Part shown: positions 9,023 through 16,973 of the stretch, piece after piece | Numbering within the stretch: position 1 is the stretch's first letter | How the letters are laid out: every line of letters begins with the position of its first letter | DNA from: DATJFH01 sp035495815 | GTDB taxonomy: Bacteria > Acidobacteriota > Terriglobia > Bryobacterales > Bryobacteraceae | DNA: 29,203 nt | Assembly: GCA_035495815.1 (NCBI GenBank) | Contig: DATJFH010000081.1 | Span: forward strand, 1 to 29,203 | Direction of reading: 5' to 3' | Position numbers and translations under genes: made by a program | The notes under the pieces: model-generated | What the model was told of the DNA's origin: nothing | The model's input: only the letters and a program-made list of their open reading frames with translations | Databases searched by the model: none

Positions 9023-10036
9023 ATGAGCATGATCGAGAGAACGGCCGCGGTGTTGACCGAGCCCAGAGGCGCCGTCGTGGTGACGCCTCACAGCGTCGAG
9101 GAGCCGGGGCCGGAGGACGCGCTGGTGCGCATGGAAGCCTGCGGGATCTGCCATTCGGACGTTTTCGTGGCCGGGCTGGAGCGGCTGCCGCTCACGCCTC
9201 TGGCGCTCGGCCATGAAGGCATCGGCCGGGTGGAAGCGGTGGGTGAAGCGGTCGCCGGGGTCGCTCCGGGAGACCGGGTGGGCATCACCTTCCTCGCCGC
9301 CACCTGCGGCGCATGCGAGCTATGCAGGTCCGGGCGGGAGCGGTTTTGCGCGCGCCAGCTCAACTCCGGATACACCGCGCACGGAGCGCTGGCGACACGG
9401 GCCGTGGTCAGGGCACAGCACCTGACCCGGATTCCGGAAGCTCTCGACGCCGCCGAAGCCGCGCCGGTCTGCTGCGCGGGCTGGACGGCCTGCGGAGCGG
9501 TGAGGGAGAGCGGGCTGGCCTCGGGACAACTGCTCGGCATCTTCGGCATGGGCGGACTGGGCCACCTGGCGCAACAGTATGCGGCCGCCCGCGGACTACG
9601 GGTGGCGGCGGTGGACGTCTCGGAGGAGAAGCTTCAGCTGGCGGCGGCGCTGGGCGCGGAGATCGCCATACGGGCGGAAAATGCGGGGCGCACGCTGCAG
9701 AAGGAGCACGGCGGAGTGGACGCGGCCATCGTCCTTACGCCGGCAGCGGCGGCCATCGAGCAGGCTTTCCGGTCGGTGAAGCGAACCGGGACGGTGGTGC
9801 TGGTGGGACTGGCGTCGAGCCGGTTCGAACTGCCGGTCGTGGACACGGTACTCAAGGGAATTCAGGTGCGCGGCAGCTTCCTCGGAACCCGGCAGGACCT
9901 GGCGGAGGCTCTGGAACTGGCGGCGTCGGGCAAAGTCCGGCCGCGCGTCGAGAGGCATCCGCTGGAACAGGCGCCGGCGCTCCTGGACCGGCTGCGGAAC
10001 GGATCCATGATCGGCCGCGCGGTAGTCGTGTTCTGA
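9023..10036 (+). CDS. adhP: Zinc-dependent alcohol dehydrogenase (AdhP type)
   Basis: This is a cytosolic NAD-dependent medium-chain dehydrogenase that oxidises primary alcohols such as ethanol to aldehydes, or the reverse. It has 337 residues, as AdhP does. Catalytic zinc ligands are C43 (GICHSD), H64 with E65 (GHEGIGRVE) and C151 (CAGWT). Structural zinc ligands are C95, C98, C101 and C109 in CGACELCRSGRERFC. The Rossmann loop is GMGGLGHLA. The C-terminal GSFLGTRQDLAEALELAASGKV closely matches AdhP. I chose the ATG at 9023; in-frame starts at GTG 9020 and ATG 8960 are possible, and none has a strong ribosome site. The acetyl-CoA synthetase gene follows 14 bases downstream, which suggests joint transcription. 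Confidence 0.9.
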   Translation: MSMIERTAAVLTEPRGAVVVTPHSVEEPGPEDALVRMEACGICHSDVFVAGLERLPLTPLALGHEGIGRVEAVGEAVAGVAPGDRVGITFLAATCGACELCRSGRERFCARQLNSGYTAHGALATRAVVRAQHLTRIPEALDAAEAAPVCCAGWTACGAVRESGLASGQLLGIFGMGGLGHLAQQYAAARGLRVAAVDVSEEKLQLAAALGAEIAIRAENAGRTLQKEHGGVDAAIVLTPAAAAIEQAFRSVKRTGTVVLVGLASSRFELPVVDTVLKGIQVRGSFLGTRQDLAEALELAASGKVRPRVERHPLEQAPALLDRLRNGSMIGRAVVVF

Positions 10037-10050
10037 TACGATAGCCCGTT

Positions 10051-11985
10051 ATGGCCGATCGCAACGCATACCCACCCTCCGCCGAATTTTCCAGACGCGC
10101 GCAGGTCTCCGGAATGGACGACTACAAGGCGCTGTACGAGCGCGCCGCAGCCGATCCCGAGTCGTTCTGGGCGGACCTGGCGGAGAAGGAGCTTTTCTGG
10201 TTTCAGAAGTGGTCGCAAACCCTCGACTGGAAGCCGCCCTTCGCCAAATGGTTCGTGGGCGGCAAGACCAATGCCTCGTACAACTGCCTCGACCGTCACC
10301 TGACGACGCACCGCAAGAACAAGGCGGCCATCATCTGGGAGGGCGAGCCGGGCGACCAGCGCATCCTCACGTACCAGGAACTGCACCGCGAAGTTTCACG
10401 CTTCGCGAACGTCCTGAAGTCTCGCGGCTTCAAGGCGGGCGACCGGGCCATCATCTACATGCCGATGGTTCCGGAGCTGCCGGTGGCGCTGCTGGCCTGC
10501 GCCCGGCTGGGAATTATCCACTCGGTGGTGTTCGGCGGATTCTCGGCGGAAGCGCTGAAGGTCCGGATTCAGGATCTGGAAGCGGCCCTGGTCATTACGG
10601 CCGACGGCGGCTGGCGGCGCGGCAAAGAGGTGAAGCTGAAAACGACGGTCGACGAAGCTCTGGAGGAATGTCCCGGCGTGCGCGACGTGATCGTCTACCA
10701 GCGGACGGGAAGCGGCGCTCCGATGAAAGCGGGCCGCGATTCCTGGTGGCACGAGCTGGCGGCGCAGGCGAGCGAGGTCTGTCCCGCCGAGCCGCTCGAT
10801 TCGGAACATCCGCTGTTCGTGCTGTACACGTCGGGCACCACCGGAAAGCCCAAGGGCATCGTCCATACGACGGGCGGTTACATCCTGCAGACCTCGATGA
10901 CCATGAAATGGGTGTTCGACCTGCGCGACGAGGACACCTACTGGTGCACGGCGGACATCGGATGGGTCACGGGCCACAGCTATATCGTGTACGGTCCGCT
11001 GGCCGCGGGCGCGACCTCTCTGATGTACGAAGGGGCGCCCGATTTCCCGGAGCCGGACCGCTTCTGGCGCATCATCGAGAAGTACCGGGTCAACATCTTC
11101 TACACATCGCCCACGGCGATCCGGGCCTTTGTCCGGCAGGGCGCGGACTGGCCCAACAGGCACGACATGTCGAGCCTGCGGCTGCTCGGGTCGGTGGGGG
11201 AGCCGATCAATCCGGCGGCCTGGGAGTGGTATTACAAGACGATCGGGAAGGAGCGCTGTCCCATCGTCGACACCTGGTGGCAGACGGAAACCGGGGCGAT
11301 CCTGATTGCGCCGATGCCGGGGGCGGTGGCGTGCAAGCCGGGATCGGCGACGCTGCCGATGCCGGGCATCATCGCGGACGTGGTGGATCTGAGCGGCGCG
11401 CCGGTAGCCGCGAACCGGGAAGGGTTCCTGATCATCCGCCAGCCCTGGCCCAGCATGCTCCGGACGCTGTGGGGCGATCCGCAGCGCTACGAGGAGAATT
11501 ACTGGAAGCGGATTCCCGGCAATTACCTGACGGGCGACGCGGCACGGCGCGACGATGACGGCTATTTCTGGGTGCTGGGCCGGGTGGACGACGTGATGAA
11601 CGTCAGCGGGCACCGGCTGAGCACGATGGAGCTGGAATCGGCGCTGGTGCGGCATCCGGCGGTGGCGGAGGCCGCTGTCGTGGGCAAGCCGCACGAGATC
11701 ACGGGGCAGGCGGTGGCCGCGTTCGTGACGCTGAAGAAGGGCGACTGGAAGCACGAGGAGCTGGCGGAGGAGCTGCGGAAGTGGGTCGGACACGAGATCG
11801 GCAGCTTCGCCAAGCCGGAGCAGATCCGGTTCACCGACAGCCTGCCGAAGACGCGCAGCGGGAAGATCATGCGCCGGCTGCTGCGGGAGATCGTGACGAG
11901 CAACAGCGTCGCCGGCGACGTAACCACGCTGGAGGACCTGGGCGTGCTGACGAAGCTGGCGGCGCAGCAGGACGACGAAACGTAG
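10051..11985 (+). CDS. acs: Acetyl-CoA synthetase (AMP-forming)
   Basis: The enzyme converts acetate, ATP and CoA to acetyl-CoA, AMP and pyrophosphate in the cytosol. The 644 residues are the usual length. The ATP-binding P-loop-like motif YTSGTTGKPKGIVHTTGGY begins near residue 259. VDTWWQTETG and the hinge region YFWVLGRVDDVMNVSGHRLS are present. PKTRSGKIMRR near the C-terminus carries K605, the lysine whose acetylation inactivates Acs in other bacteria. The start ATG at 10051 has no obvious ribosome site, and the gene is probably translated after adhP in a shared transcript. Together the pair could feed alcohol or acetaldehyde-derived acetate into acetyl-CoA, although an aldehyde dehydrogenase is missing here. 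Propionyl-CoA synthetase is unlikely given the close fit to Acs motifs. Confidence 0.97.
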   Translation: MADRNAYPPSAEFSRRAQVSGMDDYKALYERAAADPESFWADLAEKELFWFQKWSQTLDWKPPFAKWFVGGKTNASYNCLDRHLTTHRKNKAAIIWEGEPGDQRILTYQELHREVSRFANVLKSRGFKAGDRAIIYMPMVPELPVALLACARLGIIHSVVFGGFSAEALKVRIQDLEAALVITADGGWRRGKEVKLKTTVDEALEECPGVRDVIVYQRTGSGAPMKAGRDSWWHELAAQASEVCPAEPLDSEHPLFVLYTSGTTGKPKGIVHTTGGYILQTSMTMKWVFDLRDEDTYWCTADIGWVTGHSYIVYGPLAAGATSLMYEGAPDFPEPDRFWRIIEKYRVNIFYTSPTAIRAFVRQGADWPNRHDMSSLRLLGSVGEPINPAAWEWYYKTIGKERCPIVDTWWQTETGAILIAPMPGAVACKPGSATLPMPGIIADVVDLSGAPVAANREGFLIIRQPWPSMLRTLWGDPQRYEENYWKRIPGNYLTGDAARRDDDGYFWVLGRVDDVMNVSGHRLSTMELESALVRHPAVAEAAVVGKPHEITGQAVAAFVTLKKGDWKHEELAEELRKWVGHEIGSFAKPEQIRFTDSLPKTRSGKIMRRLLREIVTSNSVAGDVTTLEDLGVLTKLAAQQDDET

Positions 11986-12083
11986 TTCGGACTGCTCACT
12001 TGCGCCAACACTCGCGCGTGAACGGAAGCCGCAGGCAGGGCCGTTGCGTTGCTTTCTGACCCGGAGAGCCTACCCTGGGAAGT

Positions 12084-12105
12084 AATACCCCAAGTACTAG
12101 TTAGT
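12084..12105. promoter_or_regulatory. AT-rich element with overlapping palindromes
   Basis: The stretch AATACCCCAAGTACTAGTT and the following AGT contains AGTACT and ACTAGT, two overlapping six-base palindromes, in an otherwise GC-rich gap between acs and the small gene at 12150. It is followed at 12110-12114 by AGGAG. The pattern suggests an operator or promoter for the small gene, but no regulator is identified. This is pattern recognition only. Confidence 0.25.
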
Positions 12106-12149
12106 CAACAGGAGAGATTCCCCGCGGAGCGTCAGGTACCTTGGGCAGA

Positions 12150-12413
12150 ATGCCCGAAGGGCCTTCGATCGAAAGTATGGCGTCGTCGTTCGAACAATGC
12201 AGCGAGTGCGCGCGACTCTGGCAGGAGTTTGCGAACCGGACCAACGAGCATCTGAGGGTTCTGGGTCAACAGCAAATTGCCGTGATTCAGAGGGACGCGG
12301 ATGCCTTGGAGCGATTCGGAAAAGCGTTGGCGGAATCGGCGGCGCGGCGGCTGGCTGCGCGAAACGCCTTCAAAGCCCACGCGGCGATACACGCTGAGGA
12401 AACGGGCGAATAG
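12150..12413 (+). CDS. Small hypothetical protein with a CxxC pair
   Basis: The reading frame gives 87 residues from the ATG at 12150; a TTG at 12141 or an ATG at 12177 are alternatives. The sequence is almost entirely helix-forming. It has CSECARLWQEFANRTNEHLR near the N-terminus, then a Gln/Asp/Glu-rich segment and an Ala/Arg-rich end, so a coiled coil or helical hairpin is likely. I have the impression that short proteins with a C-x-E-C-x-R-L-W start recur in acidobacteria, but I cannot verify it here. AGGAG occurs at 12110-12114, too far from any normal start codon, so the start is uncertain. The gene ends 11 bases from the convergent NHL-repeat gene. Confidence 0.6.
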   Translation: MPEGPSIESMASSFEQCSECARLWQEFANRTNEHLRVLGQQQIAVIQRDADALERFGKALAESAARRLAARNAFKAHAAIHAEETGE

Positions 12414-12424
12414 GCCCAAACCCC

Positions 12425-13420
12425 TCACTTCGACAGGCGCAGAATTCGATGGTTGTAGCTGTCGCTGATATACAGGTCGCCCGACTTGTGCACGTACACG
12501 CCATGGGGACGGTTGAGCTGCGACTGGAGCGGATCGCCGGGCTCCAGGTGATCGCCCTTCTTCCCGGTTCCGGCGATGGTCACGGTCGAGCCGTCGCGGG
12601 GCGAATAGCGCCGGACGAGGTGATTTTCGGCGTCGGCGATGATGACATTGTCCTGGAGATCCACACAGAGATGCTTCGGCCCGTTCAGATTGGGCGAAAC
12701 GCTTCCCGGCTTGATGAGAGTGCGGATTTTTCCATTCGACTCCACGACGCGTAGAGCATTGCCCCGCCGTTCGAGGATATAGACCCTGCCCTTCGAATCG
12801 ACAGCCACGGCGCGGGGATCCTGCAGCGGACTTTCGGCGGCGAGGGCGCCGTCGGCGGGAATGCCGTCGGTTCCGTTACCGGCGATGGAGCGGATGATTC
12901 CGGTCTTCAAGTCGATCATGCGGACGCGGCGGTTGGACAGGTCGGCGACATAGAGCTTTTGGCCGGATTTGGAGAGCGCGATTCCGAACACGCCGTTGAA
13001 AGCGGCCTTCGCGGCGGGACCGCCGTCGCCGGAAAAGCCGGCCGCGCCGGTACCGGCGATGGTGGATATCGCGCCGGTTTTCATGTCGACTTTGCGGACG
13101 CGGTGATTCAGGGTGTCGGCGATGTACATCACATCCCCGCGCGCGATGACCAGGCCGTGCGGGTCGCGCAGGGCAGCCTGTTTGGCGGGTCCGCCGTCTC
13201 CGCTGTAATCCGCAGTCCCCGTTCCCGCGTACAGGCTGGCGGCGCCGGACCGGTCGAGGCGGGTGACCTTTTCACCCTTGTACTCACAGATATACATGGC
13301 CCCGCTGTTGTCGAATCCGGTGGCAAATGGCTCGACCAGTTTGACCCCCACCGCAACCTGCTCGATGGTGGCGCCGCGCGCCGCCAGGGCGATCGCCAGC
13401 ATGCATAAAATCCTGTTCAT
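12425..13420 (-). CDS. Exported NHL-repeat beta-propeller protein
   Basis: The 331-residue product has a signal peptide (MNRILCMLAIALAARG) and then five to six NHL repeats, with wording such as GDGGPAKQAALRDPHGLV, MYIADTLNHRVRKVDMKTGAISTIAGTG, LYVADLSNRRVRMID and LYISDSYNHRILRLSK. NHL propellers of this GDGGPA type are very common exported proteins in acidobacteria; they bind ligands or act in protein contacts and have no known catalytic residues here. The frame is open 183 bases further upstream, but that extension is Arg-rich and not signal-like. GGAG 8 bases before the ATG at 13420 supports the start chosen. The gene diverges from the TonB receptor gene. Confidence 0.88.
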   Translation of the reverse strand: MNRILCMLAIALAARGATIEQVAVGVKLVEPFATGFDNSGAMYICEYKGEKVTRLDRSGAASLYAGTGTADYSGDGGPAKQAALRDPHGLVIARGDVMYIADTLNHRVRKVDMKTGAISTIAGTGAAGFSGDGGPAAKAAFNGVFGIALSKSGQKLYVADLSNRRVRMIDLKTGIIRSIAGNGTDGIPADGALAAESPLQDPRAVAVDSKGRVYILERRGNALRVVESNGKIRTLIKPGSVSPNLNGPKHLCVDLQDNVIIADAENHLVRRYSPRDGSTVTIAGTGKKGDHLEPGDPLQSQLNRPHGVYVHKSGDLYISDSYNHRILRLSK

Positions 13421-13428
13421 CGCTCGCT

Positions 13429-13432
13429 CTCC
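13429..13432 (-). promoter_or_regulatory. Ribosome binding site for the NHL-repeat gene
   Basis: GGAG on the minus strand, 8 bases before the ATG at 13420. It decides against the longer open frame that reaches 13603. Confidence 0.7.
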
Positions 13433-13706
13433 AAAGTGGAGTATCGCATAGATTCCGTTCTTCTCCGTGCTCTGGGCCGTCCGCGGTCGGTTTGGCGGTG
13501 GCAGTCCGCCTCGAAGCGACCTTTTCCCGAGGTCATCGCTGAATTCCGGGCAGGTGTTCGCCGATGTGCGCCGTCTGCGGGATGAAGCCATCCTGTAGAT
13601 CACGCCGCCGGGTTTGGGTCATCACGACTCCCAGGGCGCCCTGCCGGAATAACCAGGTCAGTGGCCCGGGAAGCAGGCAAAAATGATATGCTGGTCGATC
13701 ATCTTC

Positions 13707-13711
13707 AGGAG
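13707..13711 (+). promoter_or_regulatory. Ribosome binding site for the TonB receptor gene
   Basis: AGGAG, 4 bases before the ATG at 13716. It supports this ATG rather than the upstream in-frame ATG at 13683; the chosen start also puts the signal peptide at the N-terminus. Confidence 0.7.
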
Positions 13712-13715
13712 AGCC

Positions 13716-16700
13716 ATGCGAAGCCTTGCCACGTATGCTTTGATCTTCGTTCTTCCGGCCGCCCAGGCGCTGGCTCAAAGCCAGGCGCGGGTGACCGGGA
13801 CGATCACCGACAACACGGGCGCAGTGGTATCCGGCGCGACTGTTTCCGTCCGGAACGTGGATACGGGCGTAGTCACCACGGCGACCACGAACAGCGTGGG
13901 CATCTACAGCCTTCCTTTCGTGAATCCGGGCCAATACGACTTGACGTGCGAGATGTCCGGGTTCAAGAAATTCGTGCGCGCGGGGCTGACGCTCGAGACC
14001 GGCACGGCGGCGACGGTGAACGTGGAACTGCAGCTGGGGGCGGTTACCGAGACGGTGAACGTGCAGGCGCAGGCGGTCCTGCTGGAAACGGAGAGCGGGG
14101 CGCTGGGGCAGCTGATCGAGAACAAGAACATCGCCAACATGCCGGTTGCGAGCCGCCGCTCGGCGTCGCTGGTGCGGATGATGGGCAATGTTTCGTATAC
14201 CAGCGAAGACGGAGCCGAGCAGGTGCCGAAGTTTTCGATGGCGGGGGGCCGGTCGACGAACCAGATGTGGCATCTCGACGGCGGCGTGACGCAGAACATG
14301 GCTATCGGCGTGCCGCAGCTTTCGCTCAATCCGCCGAACGAGTCTCTGCAGGAGTTCAAGGCGCTCACCAACAGCTATCCGGCGGAGTTCGGCCGGACGG
14401 GCGGCGGCGTGATCCTGATGACAACGCGCTCCGGCACCAACGAATTTCACGGTTCGGCGTACGAATGGCTGCGCAACGACAAACTGAATTCACGCACCTT
14501 TTTCTCGGACAGCAAAGCGCCGCTGCGGTACAACATATTCGGAGCGTCCGCGGGCGGGCCGGTCATCAAAAACCGGACGTTCTTCTTCGTGAACTACGAG
14601 GGCACGCGGCGGCGCACGGGCGTGACGGTACCGCGCATCGTACCCAATCCGGGTGAGGTGGACGGCAATTTTTCGGCGCGCAGGGATTTCGTGCTGCTGG
14701 ATCCGGCGACGCGGGTGGGAACCACCGCCGCGCAGCCGTTTGCCGGCAACATCATTCCATCCAGCCGGATCGATCCGGTGGCGCGGGCCTTCGCGGCTCT
14801 TTATCCCCTGCCGAACCAGCCGGGGCAGGATCCAACGCGCGCGCCGGGAAACAATTTCCGCGCAAACGGCTCGGACGCGTTGACCCAGGACTACATCACC
14901 GGGCGCGTGGATCACACGTTGACGAACAAGGACCGGATTTACGCGCGCATTTCGTGGGTGCGGGCGCCGGAGTACGTGGCGGCCGTGTATCCGGTGCAGC
15001 AGATCGACGACCGGGCGGGCACTCGCCTCAACCGGCATAAGAACTACCTGGGGAACTGGCAGCGCTCGATCACGCCGACGGTGATCAACGAACTGCGCTA
15101 CATGTACGGAAACCGGATGCACATCAACCGCGGCGCGGTGACCGGCAGCGGGTTGAACGAGAAGCTGGGGTTGAAAGGCGTGGAAGGGACGGCGGGGCCG
15201 CGCATCAACATCACCGGCCTGTCGCCGCTGGGGCAGACGCCGCATGAGCGAATTCAGGATCCGATCCTGACGCAGCAGGTCACCGACAACCTGCTGTGGG
15301 TGCGCGGAAGCCACTCCCTCAAAGCGGGCTTCGAGCTCCGCTACTCAAAAAACAAGGACATTTTCAACCAGACCTACGGCGGGCAGTTCAGCTTCAACGA
15401 GCGGGCCACCAACAACGGGCTGGCGGCGATGCTGATGGGCTGGGCGGCCTCCGGCGATCTGAACAAAGCGGACATTCTGGAGACGCGGACCGATTACTAC
15501 GGCGTCTATGTTCAGGACGACTGGAAGGTTTCCTCCAAGCTGACGCTGAACGTGGGCGTGCGCTGGGAGCTGGATACGCCTCGCTGGGAGCAGAGCAATC
15601 GACAGAGCGGGTTCAACGGGACGGCGATCAATCCCGTGTCGGGCACTCCGGGGATCGTAACGTTTGCGGGAATGGACGGAGTGGGCAAGTACAGCCACAG
15701 CACGGACAAGAACAATGTGGGGCCTCGTCTGGGCTTTGCCTGGCAAGCCGTGCCGCGCTTCGTAGTCCGGGGCGGATACGGCATTTCCTACAACGGCGCC
15801 TACGCCGCCGCGGTTCCGAACTCCATGGCCCAGGGCTTCTCGCTGAACGGATCGTTCACCTCGCCGGATGGAGGGTTCACTCAGGCGCTGCTGTTCCGCG
15901 ACGGCATGCCCGCGATTACCCGGGAACCGTTGGGTCCGGGCTACGGCGCGGTGCGGGTCGGCCAGGCGGTGCGGGCGGCGCCGGACTACATCGACTTTCA
16001 CCACACCAATTCCTACTCGCAGCAATGGAACCTGACGCTGCAGAAAGAGCTGCTGGGAAACCTGCTCCTCGAGGGCGCTTACATCGCCAACGTAGCGCAC
16101 AACCTGGGCGGGCCGAACGTGAACATCAACCAGATACCCCTGGTGAACGGCCGGGGTCCGGCCGTCCAGGCGCAGACGGCGCGGCCCTTTCCGCAGTTCG
16201 GCAACGTGACGCGGATTTCGCCGAACTGGGGCAACTCGTCGTATCATTCCATGAATCTGAAAGTGGAGAAGCGTTATTCGAACGGGTTGAATTTCCTCGG
16301 GAACTACACGTGGTCGAAGTTTCTGGACGACGTGGAGACGGGAACCCAGTCGGGCGGCCAGGCCGGAAACGGCTACCAGCATATCGACGCCCGGAATCTG
16401 AACAAGGGTCCCTCCGGAAGCGACATCCGGCACAGAGTCACCTTCAGCTCGGTGTACGAGCTGCCCGTAGGCAAGGGACGGAGGCTGGCGTTGAACAACC
16501 GGGTGGCTGATTTCGTGGCCGGCGGCTGGGGAGTGGGCGCGATCTTCGAGGTCCACACCGGAGTACCTTGGGGGGTGGTGGAGCAGACCAACCGCCTGAA
16601 CACGTTTTCCGATTCGCAGCGGCCGAACCTTCTTCGCGATCCGACGCTCGACGGGAGCAGGCCGCGCGCCGATTTCATTCGCCAATGGTTCGATACGTCG

Positions 16701-16973
16701 GCCTTCGCCGCGCCGGGAGACGGCATCATGGGCTCGGCGGCGCGTATCAGCGGGTACGGACCGGGGCTGGTGGAGCTGGACCTTTCGGTTCACAAGCGGT
16801 TCGCGGTGACCGAGAAATCGGGTATGATCTTCCGGGCCGAGTTCTTCAATCTGCCCAATCGTCCGAACTTCGCCCAGCCGGCGTCGACGCGCGGCGCGGG
16901 ACCTTTCGGGACGATCAACAACATCGTCGGCAGCGCCCGGGAAATCCAGCTTGGCTTGCGGTTCGAATTCTGA
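13716..16973 (+). CDS. TonB-dependent receptor with N-terminal carboxypeptidase-regulatory-like domain
   Basis: This is an outer-membrane protein of 1085 residues, the usual size for the large acidobacterial 'Oar-like' receptors. A signal peptide (MRSLATYALIFVLPAAQALA) is followed by an Ig-like CarboxypepD_reg domain (about 25-110, with VTGTITDNTGAVVSGATVSV and GIYSLPFVNPGQYDL). Next comes a plug-like region (about 125-250, including SMAGGRSTNQMWHLDGG and YPAEFGRTGGGVILMTTRSG), then a long beta barrel with SAYEWLRNDKLNSRTFF and KNRTFFFVNYEGTRR. The chain ends with the terminal aromatic LGLRFEF typical of outer-membrane barrels. The ligand is unknown; oligosaccharide or peptide uptake is family-level inference. 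Its 3' end overlaps the only standard start of the next gene by 23 bases, suggesting translational coupling. Confidence 0.93.
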   Translation: MRSLATYALIFVLPAAQALAQSQARVTGTITDNTGAVVSGATVSVRNVDTGVVTTATTNSVGIYSLPFVNPGQYDLTCEMSGFKKFVRAGLTLETGTAATVNVELQLGAVTETVNVQAQAVLLETESGALGQLIENKNIANMPVASRRSASLVRMMGNVSYTSEDGAEQVPKFSMAGGRSTNQMWHLDGGVTQNMAIGVPQLSLNPPNESLQEFKALTNSYPAEFGRTGGGVILMTTRSGTNEFHGSAYEWLRNDKLNSRTFFSDSKAPLRYNIFGASAGGPVIKNRTFFFVNYEGTRRRTGVTVPRIVPNPGEVDGNFSARRDFVLLDPATRVGTTAAQPFAGNIIPSSRIDPVARAFAALYPLPNQPGQDPTRAPGNNFRANGSDALTQDYITGRVDHTLTNKDRIYARISWVRAPEYVAAVYPVQQIDDRAGTRLNRHKNYLGNWQRSITPTVINELRYMYGNRMHINRGAVTGSGLNEKLGLKGVEGTAGPRINITGLSPLGQTPHERIQDPILTQQVTDNLLWVRGSHSLKAGFELRYSKNKDIFNQTYGGQFSFNERATNNGLAAMLMGWAASGDLNKADILETRTDYYGVYVQDDWKVSSKLTLNVGVRWELDTPRWEQSNRQSGFNGTAINPVSGTPGIVTFAGMDGVGKYSHSTDKNNVGPRLGFAWQAVPRFVVRGGYGISYNGAYAAAVPNSMAQGFSLNGSFTSPDGGFTQALLFRDGMPAITREPLGPGYGAVRVGQAVRAAPDYIDFHHTNSYSQQWNLTLQKELLGNLLLEGAYIANVAHNLGGPNVNINQIPLVNGRGPAVQAQTARPFPQFGNVTRISPNWGNSSYHSMNLKVEKRYSNGLNFLGNYTWSKFLDDVETGTQSGGQAGNGYQHIDARNLNKGPSGSDIRHRVTFSSVYELPVGKGRRLALNNRVADFVAGGWGVGAIFEVHTGVPWGVVEQTNRLNTFSDSQRPNLLRDPTLDGSRPRADFIRQWFDTSAFAAPGDGIMGSAARISGYGPGLVELDLSVHKRFAVTEKSGMIFRAEFFNLPNRPNFAQPASTRGAGPFGTINNIVGSAREIQLGLRFEF

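Larger units (their letters stand above)
13421..13715. other. Divergent intergenic region (295 bases)
   Basis: This gap separates the NHL-repeat gene from the TonB receptor gene and should hold promoters for both. I see GGAG at 13429-13432 for the minus-strand gene and AGGAG at 13707-13711 for the plus-strand gene. A small inverted repeat, ATGAT at 13683-13687 and ATCAT at 13698-13702, lies just ahead of the receptor's ribosome site. TATGCT at 13687-13692 could be a -10 box but has no convincing -35. No gene is supported within it. Confidence 0.5.

Noticed and set aside
13533..14450. Minus-strand open frame crossing the start of the TonB receptor
   Set aside because: It is antisense to the receptor's signal peptide and plug region, and composition is that of a shadow frame.
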